From an uncultured Proteiniphilum sp. (lineage in GTDB: Bacteria; Bacteroidota; Bacteroidia; Bacteroidales; Dysgonomonadaceae), in assembly GCF_937873925.1 (NCBI RefSeq), contig NZ_CALNAT010000016.1, positions 1 through 61,631 on the forward strand: a DNA stretch of 61,631 nt, given 5' to 3'. The position numbers and the translations under genes were made by a program. The notes beneath the pieces are model-generated. The model saw only the letters and a program-made list of their open reading frames with translations, was not told the DNA's origin and did not search any database. Shown in pieces: positions 52,749-60,781 of this stretch. The stretch's first letter is position 1. Each line of letters starts with the position of its first letter.

Positions 52749-54110
52749 ATGAAAAGGAATCTCATTCAAATGTTATTTTGTTTTCTGATTTTTGCCGCTG
52801 TATACACAGAGGGTTATGCACAAAGCGTTACCGAAGAGAAAACGTCTCCGGCAACAGAACAAAATAAAGATACAAGCGTCGATTCAAACATTGCTAATTT
52901 ATCCAAAACCGCTCGTCTCCAATTGGGCGGTTACGGCGAAGCCGTGGCAAGCCGTAATTTTTACAGCAGCAATCCCTTCCGCTATATGTATCCAGATTCT
53001 TATAAAAATGACCCCAGTCACGGACGCTTCGATTTACCGCATGTGGTATTTTTCATCGGGTACGAATTTGGCAATGGATGGAGAATGAATGCCGAAATAG
53101 AGTTCGAGCATGGCGGGACAGAGTCGGCAGTAGAGGTAGAACCGGAAGAAGGAGGCGAATACGAGCAGGAAGTGGAACGTGGAGGGGAAGTCGCACTCGA
53201 ACAGTTCTGGATTGAAAAAACATTTAACCGCACGCTCAATCTCCGTATGGGGCATATTATTGTTCCTGTGGGGCTGACCAACGGTAATCATTTACCCACA
53301 CAATTCTTTACCGTATATCGTCCCGAAGGCGAGAATACCATCCTGCCTTGTACATGGCACGAGACGGGAATCAGCTTATGGGGCTATCTTGGAAAGAACT
53401 GGCGTTACGAAGCCATGTTGTTGCCGGGACTGGATTCTGAACTGTTCGGTAATCAAAAATGGATTGGCGGCGCATCCGCTTCACCTTATGAATTTAAAAT
53501 CGCTAACACGTATGCCGGAGCATTCCGTATTGACAATTATTCTGTTAAAGGTCTTCGCTTAGGAATAAGCGGGTATTACGGACACAGTTTCCGAAATAGC
53601 CTGATGCCTTCGTATGCGGATAAGTATAAAGACGTAAAAGGTGCGGTCTCCATCGCCTCTTTCGATTTTGAATACGATGCTCATAATCTCATCGCGAGAG
53701 GCTATTTCGATTACGGTCATTTGAGTGATGCCAAAACAATCTCCATTTATAACAGAGGCTTGCCGAACGCCTCTCCTTCACCAAGCACATACGTAGCGTC
53801 CGATGCATTGTGTTATGGGACGGAAGTCGGCTACGATATTTTATCCCAATTTAAATGGGCGGAAAAAGACAATCGGAAGTTATATTTGTTCGCACGTTAT
53901 GAATATTACGATTCCATGTTTAAAGTGCCCGATGGCATTCAAGCCGAAGAATGGTGCGAACGTCAGATCATAACAGGCGGCATCAATTATTTTCCAACCA
54001 ATGAAATTGTACTTAAAGCCCAATATTCTGCAGGAATAATGAAAAACCCGTTTAAAGATGAAAATTCATTAGCTGTCGGTATTGCTTATTCCGGTTTTTT
54101 TACAAAATAA
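52749..54110 (+). CDS. Outer-membrane porin-like protein of the iron-type module
   Basis: A 453-residue protein with a signal peptide ending EGYAQ, a short hydrophilic linker and a beta-barrel with alternating aromatic strands (LQLGGYGEAVASRNFYSS, DLPHVVFFIGYEFGNGWRMNAEIEFEHGG, LNLRMGHIIVPVGLTN, TWHETGISLWGYLGKNWRYEAML), ending VGIAYSGFFTK. An unusually acidic loop (EVEPEEGGEYEQEVERGGE, about residues 131-149) could attract cations. It has no plug or TonB box, so it is a passive or semi-selective porin rather than a TonB receptor. Being first in a module with imelysin and a di-heme protein, it may admit iron or another metal; that is inference. Confidence 0.75.
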   Translation: MKRNLIQMLFCFLIFAAVYTEGYAQSVTEEKTSPATEQNKDTSVDSNIANLSKTARLQLGGYGEAVASRNFYSSNPFRYMYPDSYKNDPSHGRFDLPHVVFFIGYEFGNGWRMNAEIEFEHGGTESAVEVEPEEGGEYEQEVERGGEVALEQFWIEKTFNRTLNLRMGHIIVPVGLTNGNHLPTQFFTVYRPEGENTILPCTWHETGISLWGYLGKNWRYEAMLLPGLDSELFGNQKWIGGASASPYEFKIANTYAGAFRIDNYSVKGLRLGISGYYGHSFRNSLMPSYADKYKDVKGAVSIASFDFEYDAHNLIARGYFDYGHLSDAKTISIYNRGLPNASPSPSTYVASDALCYGTEVGYDILSQFKWAEKDNRKLYLFARYEYYDSMFKVPDGIQAEEWCERQIITGGINYFPTNEIVLKAQYSAGIMKNPFKDENSLAVGIAYSGFFTK

Positions 54111-54148
54111 ATTTTTCGTTCAACACTAATTAAAAATAAAATAATCGT

Positions 54149-55315
54149 ATGAAAAAGTTACTAAAATTAGCAGTCTGTTTTTTCGTTGCAGCCCTGTTCG
54201 TAAGCCCGTTCGTTGCATGTGACAACGACCCCGACATCGATATCAGTGTTAAGGAAGAAGCCTTGTCCAAAGCAGTGGAACAATACGTAAACAACACAGT
54301 TATTTACACATATAGAAATCTGGCGGATGCAACCATTGATTTATACGGCGCCATAGAAACATTAAAAGTAAATAAAACGAATGCCAACCTCAATGCAGCG
54401 GCAGAGCAATGGATAGAAACCCGCGCGCATTGGGAATTGAGTGAAGCGTTTTTATACGGCGCAGTTGCCGATTTCGGCATAGACCCGCACATTGACACCT
54501 GGCCCCTTGATGAAACGGCATTCGTACAACTGATTAACAATAATGATTTCATCGCCGGCATGGATGCGGAAGACGGCGATGTATGGGCATCAGAACATTT
54601 AGGCAATGCCTTACTTGGTTTCCATGGGGTAGAATACATCTTGTTCAGCGAAGGAGAGGTTAAATCTGCAAGCGCCATTACGGAAAAAGAATTGATTTAC
54701 GCTCTTGCCGTGATGGGCGATTTGCGTAACCAGTGTATCCGGTTGGAAGCTGCCTGGGCAGGCTACGATGCTGTAACCAAAGAAAAACAAACATTGATTG
54801 ATGATTTGGAACTTGGCATAACACCTTCGAACAGCAACACTTCGTATGGCGAAAATATGCTTACTGCCAGCAAACCCGGGAGCACCTATAAAACGATAAC
54901 AGCTGCCTCCCTGGCTATTTTGGATGGTTGTGCGGTTATATCGGAAGAAGTGGGAGACCTTAAAATCGGGAATGCATGGCGCGGCGATGACAGAAATTAT
55001 CTCGAATCGCCTTACAGCTACAATTCGTTGGTGGATTTTGAAAATAATATCATAAGTATCGAAAATGCCTATCTGGGCGGAGCCGAAAAAAACAAAAGAG
55101 GAGGTTCGGTCAGCGATTATATCAAATCTGTGAACCCCACGGCGGATACAAAAGTGAAGAATGCGATCACAAATGCGATCACTAAAATTAAAGCAATTCC
55201 TTATCCTTTTGAGCGCAATTACTCTTCCACGCAGGCAGGTGCTGCCATTGACGCCTGTACGGAACTTACAAACGCTTTGAATGAAGCGAAAGTAGCGCTT
55301 GCAGAAGGAGATTAA
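54149..55315 (+). CDS. Imelysin-family lipoprotein (IrpA/EfeO-like)
   Basis: A 388-residue lipoprotein: the signal sequence ends FVAC, then DNDPDIDIS, acidic enough for surface or outer-membrane export. The body is mostly helical with the imelysin signature GFHGVEYILFSEGE (about residues 169-182, the GxHxxE motif), WIETRAHWELSEAFLYGAVADFGIDPHIDTWP and a second repeat-like half. Family knowledge: imelysin-like proteins (IrpA, and the M75 domain of EfeO) bind iron or act in iron uptake; peptidase activity is doubtful. The start context is AATCGT-ATG-AAA. It lies 38 bases after the porin gene. Confidence 0.88.
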   Translation: MKKLLKLAVCFFVAALFVSPFVACDNDPDIDISVKEEALSKAVEQYVNNTVIYTYRNLADATIDLYGAIETLKVNKTNANLNAAAEQWIETRAHWELSEAFLYGAVADFGIDPHIDTWPLDETAFVQLINNNDFIAGMDAEDGDVWASEHLGNALLGFHGVEYILFSEGEVKSASAITEKELIYALAVMGDLRNQCIRLEAAWAGYDAVTKEKQTLIDDLELGITPSNSNTSYGENMLTASKPGSTYKTITAASLAILDGCAVISEEVGDLKIGNAWRGDDRNYLESPYSYNSLVDFENNIISIENAYLGGAEKNKRGGSVSDYIKSVNPTADTKVKNAITNAITKIKAIPYPFERNYSSTQAGAAIDACTELTNALNEAKVALAEGD

Positions 55316-55345
55316 GCTATATTCATGCACCTGAAATAGCGCGTA

Positions 55346-55375
55346 AGAGATTATCCTGTTTTCAGGATATTCTCT
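55346..55375 (+). other. Hairpin between imelysin and di-heme genes
   Basis: AGAGATTATCCTG (55346-55358) pairs with CAGGATATTCTCT (55363-55375), with one mismatch, around TTTT. There is no long T-run. It may be a partial terminator or a processing site that lowers expression of the cytochrome genes. Confidence 0.5.
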
Positions 55376-55456
55376 TCATGGTATTTAAAAATAGTTAATT
55401 CCAGAAAATTAATCCCTACATGTGTACATTATTTGAATTATCTTATTATTTAATGT

Positions 55457-56968
55457 ATGAAAAGAGTTAATGTATTTATAATCAGCTTTCTTAACCTCGC
55501 AATACTATTTATAGCCTCTTGTCACGAAAGTGATATCCCCGATGACAACCCCGCAGAATTGTCCGAAGAATATTATACAGGAGGAAAACTCGGCACAACG
55601 TTTGTAAACAATATTTCTTCCGCTTACGAACAACCGACTCCCGCTGTGGAAGAAAGCGGAATGGCCCTTGCTTTTAAAATAGGAGAAGCCTTTTTCGAAG
55701 ACGGATTCAATTCCAATACTTCGGGCATGCGTCATGGATTAGGACCGGTGTCTGTTCGTAGTTCCTGCATTACATGCCATCCCGGTTACGGACATGGCAA
55801 ACGGGTGGAACGGTATCGCGCCAGCGATTTCGGGAACGGCTATTTACTGGTAGTGGTTGACAAAAATACGCACGCTTACGTACCTGAGCTCACCGGTATG
55901 CCTCAAACACAAGCGGTATACCCTTTTTTGCCTCCTATCGACGAGAAGGGTATCAAAATAGAATGGAGAGAACACGTGGATGAATTCGGCAATAAATTTC
56001 CCGACGGCGAAGCCTATAGCCTTATTTATCCCGAAGTAACCATTGATCCGGCATATATCAATACCGATCCAAAACCGGCAAATTATACAGTGAAACTGGA
56101 AGCTACCATAGGTATTTACGGAACAGGCCTGCTCGACGCCGTTCCCGATGATTCCATCATTGCGGAATATCATCGTCAGAAGGCAATGGGACGCACGTTA
56201 AATGATGCGAAGTACGATCCGGCAAACTTTATTACAGAAAACGACGGCACAAAACATCCCGGACGCTACACGTACGGCTTGACACGCGGAACGCTACAAA
56301 ACGGTCCCGGTGCGAATGCCATCTGGAACATCACCAACGTTACCCGCGAAAACCGTCGCAGCAATTATATCACAACGGCGTATGCCGCAGCCATGTCGAA
56401 AAATGCAGACGTACAAGCCGCACTCGGTAGGGACGAAGCTACCATTTATGCCGAACTGATGTCAACCGACTTAGAACCCGAGCTTGCTACGGAAGACTAC
56501 GTCAACTTTATGATCTGGCATCGCGGATTGGCGGTTCCCGCCGCACGCGATCTGGATGATCCTGTCGTACAGAAAGGCAAGAAAGCGTTTTACAGCATCG
56601 GCTGTACAAGTTGCCACAAACCATCGTGGACTACCGGGCCGGACAACTACACCGGCGATACACTGGTTGCACGCAGATTACCCCGTTATCCTTATCAAAA
56701 GATATGGCCCTATACCGATATGCTTCAACATAAATTAGATATGGTGAACGACATCCGCACCGGCTGGTGCCGTACCACGCCGCTCTGGGGACGCGGACTT
56801 TCGCAAATCTGCACCGGCGCCAGCGACCACCTCCACGATATGCGCGCCCGCAACTACACCGAAGCCATCATGTGGCACGGCGGAGATGCGGCCTGGGCAC
56901 GGGAAAAGTTCCGCAATCTCTCTAAAGAAGACCGCGACGCTTTGGTAAAGTTTTTAGAATCAATCTAG
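55457..56968 (+). CDS. Di-heme oxidoreductase (DHOR family, c-type cytochrome), lipoprotein
   Basis: A 503-residue lipoprotein (lipobox FIASC, then HESDIPDDN). Two heme-c sites are visible: CITCH in SSCITCHPGYGHG (about residue 110) and CTSCH in SIGCTSCHKPSWT (about 385). Between and after them are GPGANAIWNITNVTRENRRSNYITTAYA and HDMRARNYTEAIMWHGGDAAWAREKFRNLSKEDRDALVKFL, the wording of the DHOR family (formerly thiol oxidoreductase, DUF1111), related in fold to di-heme peroxidases. These often sit beside imelysins. The role is probably oxidising or reducing iron or a small molecule outside the cytoplasmic membrane. Its hemes require a cytochrome c synthase, which the next gene supplies. Confidence 0.88.
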   Translation: MKRVNVFIISFLNLAILFIASCHESDIPDDNPAELSEEYYTGGKLGTTFVNNISSAYEQPTPAVEESGMALAFKIGEAFFEDGFNSNTSGMRHGLGPVSVRSSCITCHPGYGHGKRVERYRASDFGNGYLLVVVDKNTHAYVPELTGMPQTQAVYPFLPPIDEKGIKIEWREHVDEFGNKFPDGEAYSLIYPEVTIDPAYINTDPKPANYTVKLEATIGIYGTGLLDAVPDDSIIAEYHRQKAMGRTLNDAKYDPANFITENDGTKHPGRYTYGLTRGTLQNGPGANAIWNITNVTRENRRSNYITTAYAAAMSKNADVQAALGRDEATIYAELMSTDLEPELATEDYVNFMIWHRGLAVPAARDLDDPVVQKGKKAFYSIGCTSCHKPSWTTGPDNYTGDTLVARRLPRYPYQKIWPYTDMLQHKLDMVNDIRTGWCRTTPLWGRGLSQICTGASDHLHDMRARNYTEAIMWHGGDAAWAREKFRNLSKEDRDALVKFLESI

Positions 56969-56993
56969 TAACGGTATACAATAAAAATGCTTC

Positions 56994-57027
56994 TTACGTC
57001 CGGTCCTTTGTGAAGAATCGGACGTAA
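56994..57027 (+). other. Hairpin between di-heme and CcsBA genes
   Basis: TTACGTCCG (56994-57002) pairs perfectly with CGGACGTAA (57019-57027). No T-run follows. It is the third stable hairpin in this module and may allow differential expression of the synthase gene. Confidence 0.5.
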
Positions 57028-57066
57028 ATCTGCAAATAAAACGAATTTAAGTTCTTATATAGAAAA

Positions 57067-58206
57067 ATGAACGACAAACTTCTGAAAAATATCTCTTTCG
57101 GGCTGTTGGGAGTGATGGTGGCGGTACTTGCTGTGGCAACCGTTATCGAGAAATTGTTCAGCACAGAAAAAGTGGCGGAATGGATTTACGGCGCATGGTG
57201 GTTTGTCGCGTTGTGGGGGATAGCCACGCTCAGCATGATGATTTTTATTATTCGCATGAAGCTTTACCGGCGTTTTCCCGCCTTCCTGCTACATTGCTCG
57301 TTTGTTGTGATTCTATTGGGCGGATTGGTTACCTATATTTGGGGCGAACGGGGAGCGATGCATATCCGGCAGAATGAGATACATAATTATTTCGTTTCGG
57401 AAGATGGAACACGGCGTATATCCATGCCGTTTAATGTAAAAATGTTGTATTTTGATATTGTTTATCATCCCGGAACAAATCAACCTGCCGATTATCGAAG
57501 TTTTGTTAAAGTAGATGACCAAATTCATCAGATTTCAATGAACAAGATATTCAAGAAATCGGGCTATCGTATCTATCAGATGGATTACGACAGCGATGAA
57601 ATGGGAGCGACGTTCCTCGTCAGCCACGATCCCCGGGGCGTTGGCATCACCTACGCGGGTTATTTGTTGCTGGCTATCGCCATGGTGTGGATTTTGTTTT
57701 TGCGCATCGGTTGGAAAGGCGTATTGTTTACCACCATTCCCACGATACTGGTTTGGCTGTATATTTCGCAAATCAATCCCATGACGCCTGTTTTGCGCAC
57801 GCCCATGCTGGCAACGCATGTATCGGTTATCATGGTGGCTTATGCTCTATTGCTATTTATAGCCCTTACGGGCATTGTGGGTCTATGTTCAAAAAAACAA
57901 AGCAAACGTTTCTATCATCTCAACTCCAAATTGTTATATCCGGCTTTGTTCCTGCTTACCGCCGGTATATTTATCGGCGCCGTTTGGGCGAATATTTCAT
58001 GGGGGCGTTACTGGGGCTGGGACGCCAAGGAAACATGGGCGCTCATCACCATGCTGGTTTATTCGCTGCCGATGCACAAAGAGAATATCGTTTTTTTTTC
58101 AGATCCGCGGAAATTTCACCTGTTCAATTCTATTGCCTTTGCTACCGTGTTGATGACGTTTCTGGGCGTAACATATCTGCTGGGCGGGATACACAGCTAT
58201 ATGTGA
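57067..58206 (+). CDS. Short CcsBA-type cytochrome c synthase (System II)
   Basis: A 379-residue inner-membrane protein. The N-terminal part is ResB/CcsB-like: membrane helices around 8-25, 45-60 and 72-90, then a periplasmic stretch (GAMHIRQNEIHNYF, YRIYQMDYDSDEMGATFLVSHDP). The C-terminal part is CcsA-like, with several helices, the heme-handling WWD motif WGRYWGWDAKETWALI (about residues 320-335) and flanking histidines in MLATHVSVI and LPMHKENIVF. Known fused CcsBA proteins are about twice as long; here the ResB periplasmic domain is strongly reduced. Function: carries heme to the periplasm and links it to CxxCH. Placement next to the di-heme gene suggests a dedicated maturation enzyme. 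Confidence 0.88.
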   Translation: MNDKLLKNISFGLLGVMVAVLAVATVIEKLFSTEKVAEWIYGAWWFVALWGIATLSMMIFIIRMKLYRRFPAFLLHCSFVVILLGGLVTYIWGERGAMHIRQNEIHNYFVSEDGTRRISMPFNVKMLYFDIVYHPGTNQPADYRSFVKVDDQIHQISMNKIFKKSGYRIYQMDYDSDEMGATFLVSHDPRGVGITYAGYLLLAIAMVWILFLRIGWKGVLFTTIPTILVWLYISQINPMTPVLRTPMLATHVSVIMVAYALLLFIALTGIVGLCSKKQSKRFYHLNSKLLYPALFLLTAGIFIGAVWANISWGRYWGWDAKETWALITMLVYSLPMHKENIVFFSDPRKFHLFNSIAFATVLMTFLGVTYLLGGIHSYM

Positions 58207-58288
58207 TGGATGGTAATGACATACGTTTTTCCTTCGGTTCTTATAGGGAACCTGCGGTAAGCAGGCGAGGGGAAAGATCACCCGCTCT

Positions 58289-60631
58289 TTACCGGTTCGG
58301 TGTATCCCAGATCCGGGTTTCCGTGCAATGGATCATTGTAATCTGATCGCCCGCCTGTAGTTTGAATTCACCTGCTTCGAGCGTCCACTCTCCTTTTTCA
58401 TTCACAAAGGCAAGGTCGTCAGCTGCCAGTTGCAGCGTAACGGTTTTGGTCTCACCCGGTTTGAGCATCATCTTCTCAAATGCACGCAGACGACGCACAT
58501 CGGGCGAAAGGGAGGCCACCATATCGCTGCTGAAGAGCAGTACCGCCTCTTTGCCGGCTACTGTCCCGTTGTTCTTTACATCCACGGTCACGGTCAGCAG
58601 GTCGCCCGACACAAAATCTTTCTTGTCCACCGCTAAATTGGCATACTCAAATGTGGTATAGCTCAAGCCGAAACCGAACGGATACTGCACCGAAGTCTGT
58701 GCTCCGTAATCGTAAGCGCCTTCCATCTTACCGTCGATATTCTGGCTCGGTTTATGATCATAGGTGATCAACCCCTGCTCAAATTTCGGGTAGGTATAAG
58801 GCAGTTTCCCGCTCGGATTCACATCCCCTGCGAGGATATCCGCCAGGGCATCCCCTCCGAAATTGCCCGGCAGGTAGAGTTGAAGGATTGCTTTGGAATC
58901 CGGTTCAATTTTACGGATCAGGCGTGGACGTCCTTCGTTCAATACCAGTATGACCGGTTTTCCTGTCTTCTGAAGGGCCAGCGCAAAGGCAGTCTGGTTC
59001 TCCGACAGGGCGAGTTCATTCAGATTACCGGGCGTCTCGCAGTACGAGTTCTCACCCACACACAACACAATATAATCGACTCCTGCCGCGGCGGCTACCG
59101 CTTTGCCGATCTCAGGCGGGTTCTCTTCGTAATACTGCCCGTCCATCTTATAGGTGACGCCCGGTTCGTACCTTACGTTACCGGCGCCGAACTTGTTCTG
59201 CAACGCTTCATAGATGGTGTTGTAGTCCTGCGCGAACTCTTCGGTCTTTTCTCCCTGCCACGAATAGCTCCACCCGCCGTTGAGGGTACGCATGGAGTGA
59301 GCGTTGGGACCTGTCACCAGGATACGGGCATTAGCCGGCAATGGAAGAATAATATTTTCATTTTTCAGCAGGGTGATCGATTCATCCGCGGCAGCTTTCG
59401 CAACCGCCTCGTTCTCGCTGCTTCCGAAATCGGGGTATTCCTCGTACGACCAGTAGGGGCGTTCAAAAAGCCCCAGACGGAATTTCAACCGCAATACCCT
59501 GCGTACCGCGTCATCAATCCGCTTCATCGGCACTTCACCCTCTTCCGCCAGTTCCACCAGCGTGGGGCAGAAAGCCAGATTGTAAGGCTCCATCACCAGA
59601 TCGATGCCGGCATTGATTGCCGTTTTCACTGCCTCTTTGTAGTCTCCGGCGATCCTGTCACGAGAGAGCAGGTTCTGCACATCGGCCCAGTCGGTCACGA
59701 TCACACCGTCGAACGCGAGATCCTCTTTCACCCATTCGGTCAGCAACCTGTAATCGGCATGAGTAGATACCCCGTTGATAATACCCGAATTGACCATCAG
59801 CGAAAGGGCTCCTCCTTCCATGATAGACGCGCGAAAGGGTTCAAAGTATTTCTCGCGCAATTCGCTTTCGGAGATAAGGGCCGGCGTGCGGTCTTTACCC
59901 GACACGGGTACTCCGTATCCCATATAATGCTTGATACAGACCACGATATGTTGACTATTTATATCATTCCGGTCATCACCCTGAAACCCGAATGTAGAGG
60001 CCACTCCCATCCGGGCATTGAGATAGGCGTCCTCGCCGTAACTCTCCCACTGGCGCGACCAGCGGGCATCCCTTCCCAGATCCATGGTGGGAGCAAAAGT
60101 CCAGGGGATATTGCTCGCGCGGGTCTCGTAGGCCGCGATACGGGAACCTTCCCTCATCAGGTCGGTATTGAAAGTAGCACCCATTCCCACGCCCTGCGGG
60201 AAGAAGGTAGCGCCGGCGGTATAAGTGGTTCCATGGATGGCATCGATGCCGTAGAGCACAGGTATACCTGTCTCTGCTAACGCCCTATCCTGGATGGCCC
60301 TGACCGTTTTCTCCCACACCTCTGGGGTACGGGCCCGGTTGTTGGCCGTATTCAGGACCGAACCCACCTTATATTTGCCCATCACCGTATCGAGCATGGC
60401 AAAGTCGATTTCGAAAGGTTCGTCACTGAAATAGAGGTTACCTCCTTTCCCGATCACATCAAGCGTGAACTGTGCCATCTGCCCCACTTTCTCCTCGAGG
60501 GTCATTTGCGCCATAATACTGTCGATCCGTTTCTCGATACCGGCATCCAATCCTAAGCCGGCTGTTTTAGTACCCCCGCTGCAAGCAGCAAGCAGGAAAA
60601 CCAAAATAATAAAACAACTATTCTTCTTCAT
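58289..60631 (-). CDS. GH3 beta-glucosidase-type enzyme, lipoprotein
   Basis: A 780-residue lipoprotein (lipobox LLAAC, then SGGTK). The GH3 TIM barrel shows MTLEEKVGQMAQF, IPVLYGIDAIHGTTY, FAPTMDLGRDARWSRQWESYGEDAYLNARMG, KHYMGYG and the nucleophile aspartate in DGVIVTDWADVQNL (about residue 312). The alpha/beta sandwich domain follows (ITLLKNENIILPL, LVTGPNAHS, VDYIVLCVGE), then PFGFGLSYTTFEYANL and a C-terminal FnIII-like domain (TVTVDVKNNGTVAGKEAVLLFSSD). The order and length fit periplasmic beta-glucosidases such as BglX. It is convergent with the CcsBA gene, and the GH5 gene lies 150 bases upstream in the same direction, so the pair likely handles a beta-glucan or beta-mannan. Confidence 0.95.
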   Translation of the reverse strand: MKKNSCFIILVFLLAACSGGTKTAGLGLDAGIEKRIDSIMAQMTLEEKVGQMAQFTLDVIGKGGNLYFSDEPFEIDFAMLDTVMGKYKVGSVLNTANNRARTPEVWEKTVRAIQDRALAETGIPVLYGIDAIHGTTYTAGATFFPQGVGMGATFNTDLMREGSRIAAYETRASNIPWTFAPTMDLGRDARWSRQWESYGEDAYLNARMGVASTFGFQGDDRNDINSQHIVVCIKHYMGYGVPVSGKDRTPALISESELREKYFEPFRASIMEGGALSLMVNSGIINGVSTHADYRLLTEWVKEDLAFDGVIVTDWADVQNLLSRDRIAGDYKEAVKTAINAGIDLVMEPYNLAFCPTLVELAEEGEVPMKRIDDAVRRVLRLKFRLGLFERPYWSYEEYPDFGSSENEAVAKAAADESITLLKNENIILPLPANARILVTGPNAHSMRTLNGGWSYSWQGEKTEEFAQDYNTIYEALQNKFGAGNVRYEPGVTYKMDGQYYEENPPEIGKAVAAAAGVDYIVLCVGENSYCETPGNLNELALSENQTAFALALQKTGKPVILVLNEGRPRLIRKIEPDSKAILQLYLPGNFGGDALADILAGDVNPSGKLPYTYPKFEQGLITYDHKPSQNIDGKMEGAYDYGAQTSVQYPFGFGLSYTTFEYANLAVDKKDFVSGDLLTVTVDVKNNGTVAGKEAVLLFSSDMVASLSPDVRRLRAFEKMMLKPGETKTVTLQLAADDLAFVNEKGEWTLEAGEFKLQAGDQITMIHCTETRIWDTPNR

Positions 60632-60781
60632 TAGTATATATCATAATTTTTATAGTTCTTCCTGATATAAAAAGTGTTCCAAATTGAGAAGTCATAACAA
60701 CATATTTCTACTACATTCACTTTATAACTTACTCATCAGATACCTTGATCAATCAATTAATCGAAATCATCCGAAAAGTAT

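Noticed and set aside
58754..60280. A 508-codon open frame on the plus strand, opposite to the GH3 gene
   Set aside because: It is exactly antisense to a gene with clear GH3 motifs. Long antisense frames arise from the codon bias of the real gene, and the translation shows no recognisable domain.
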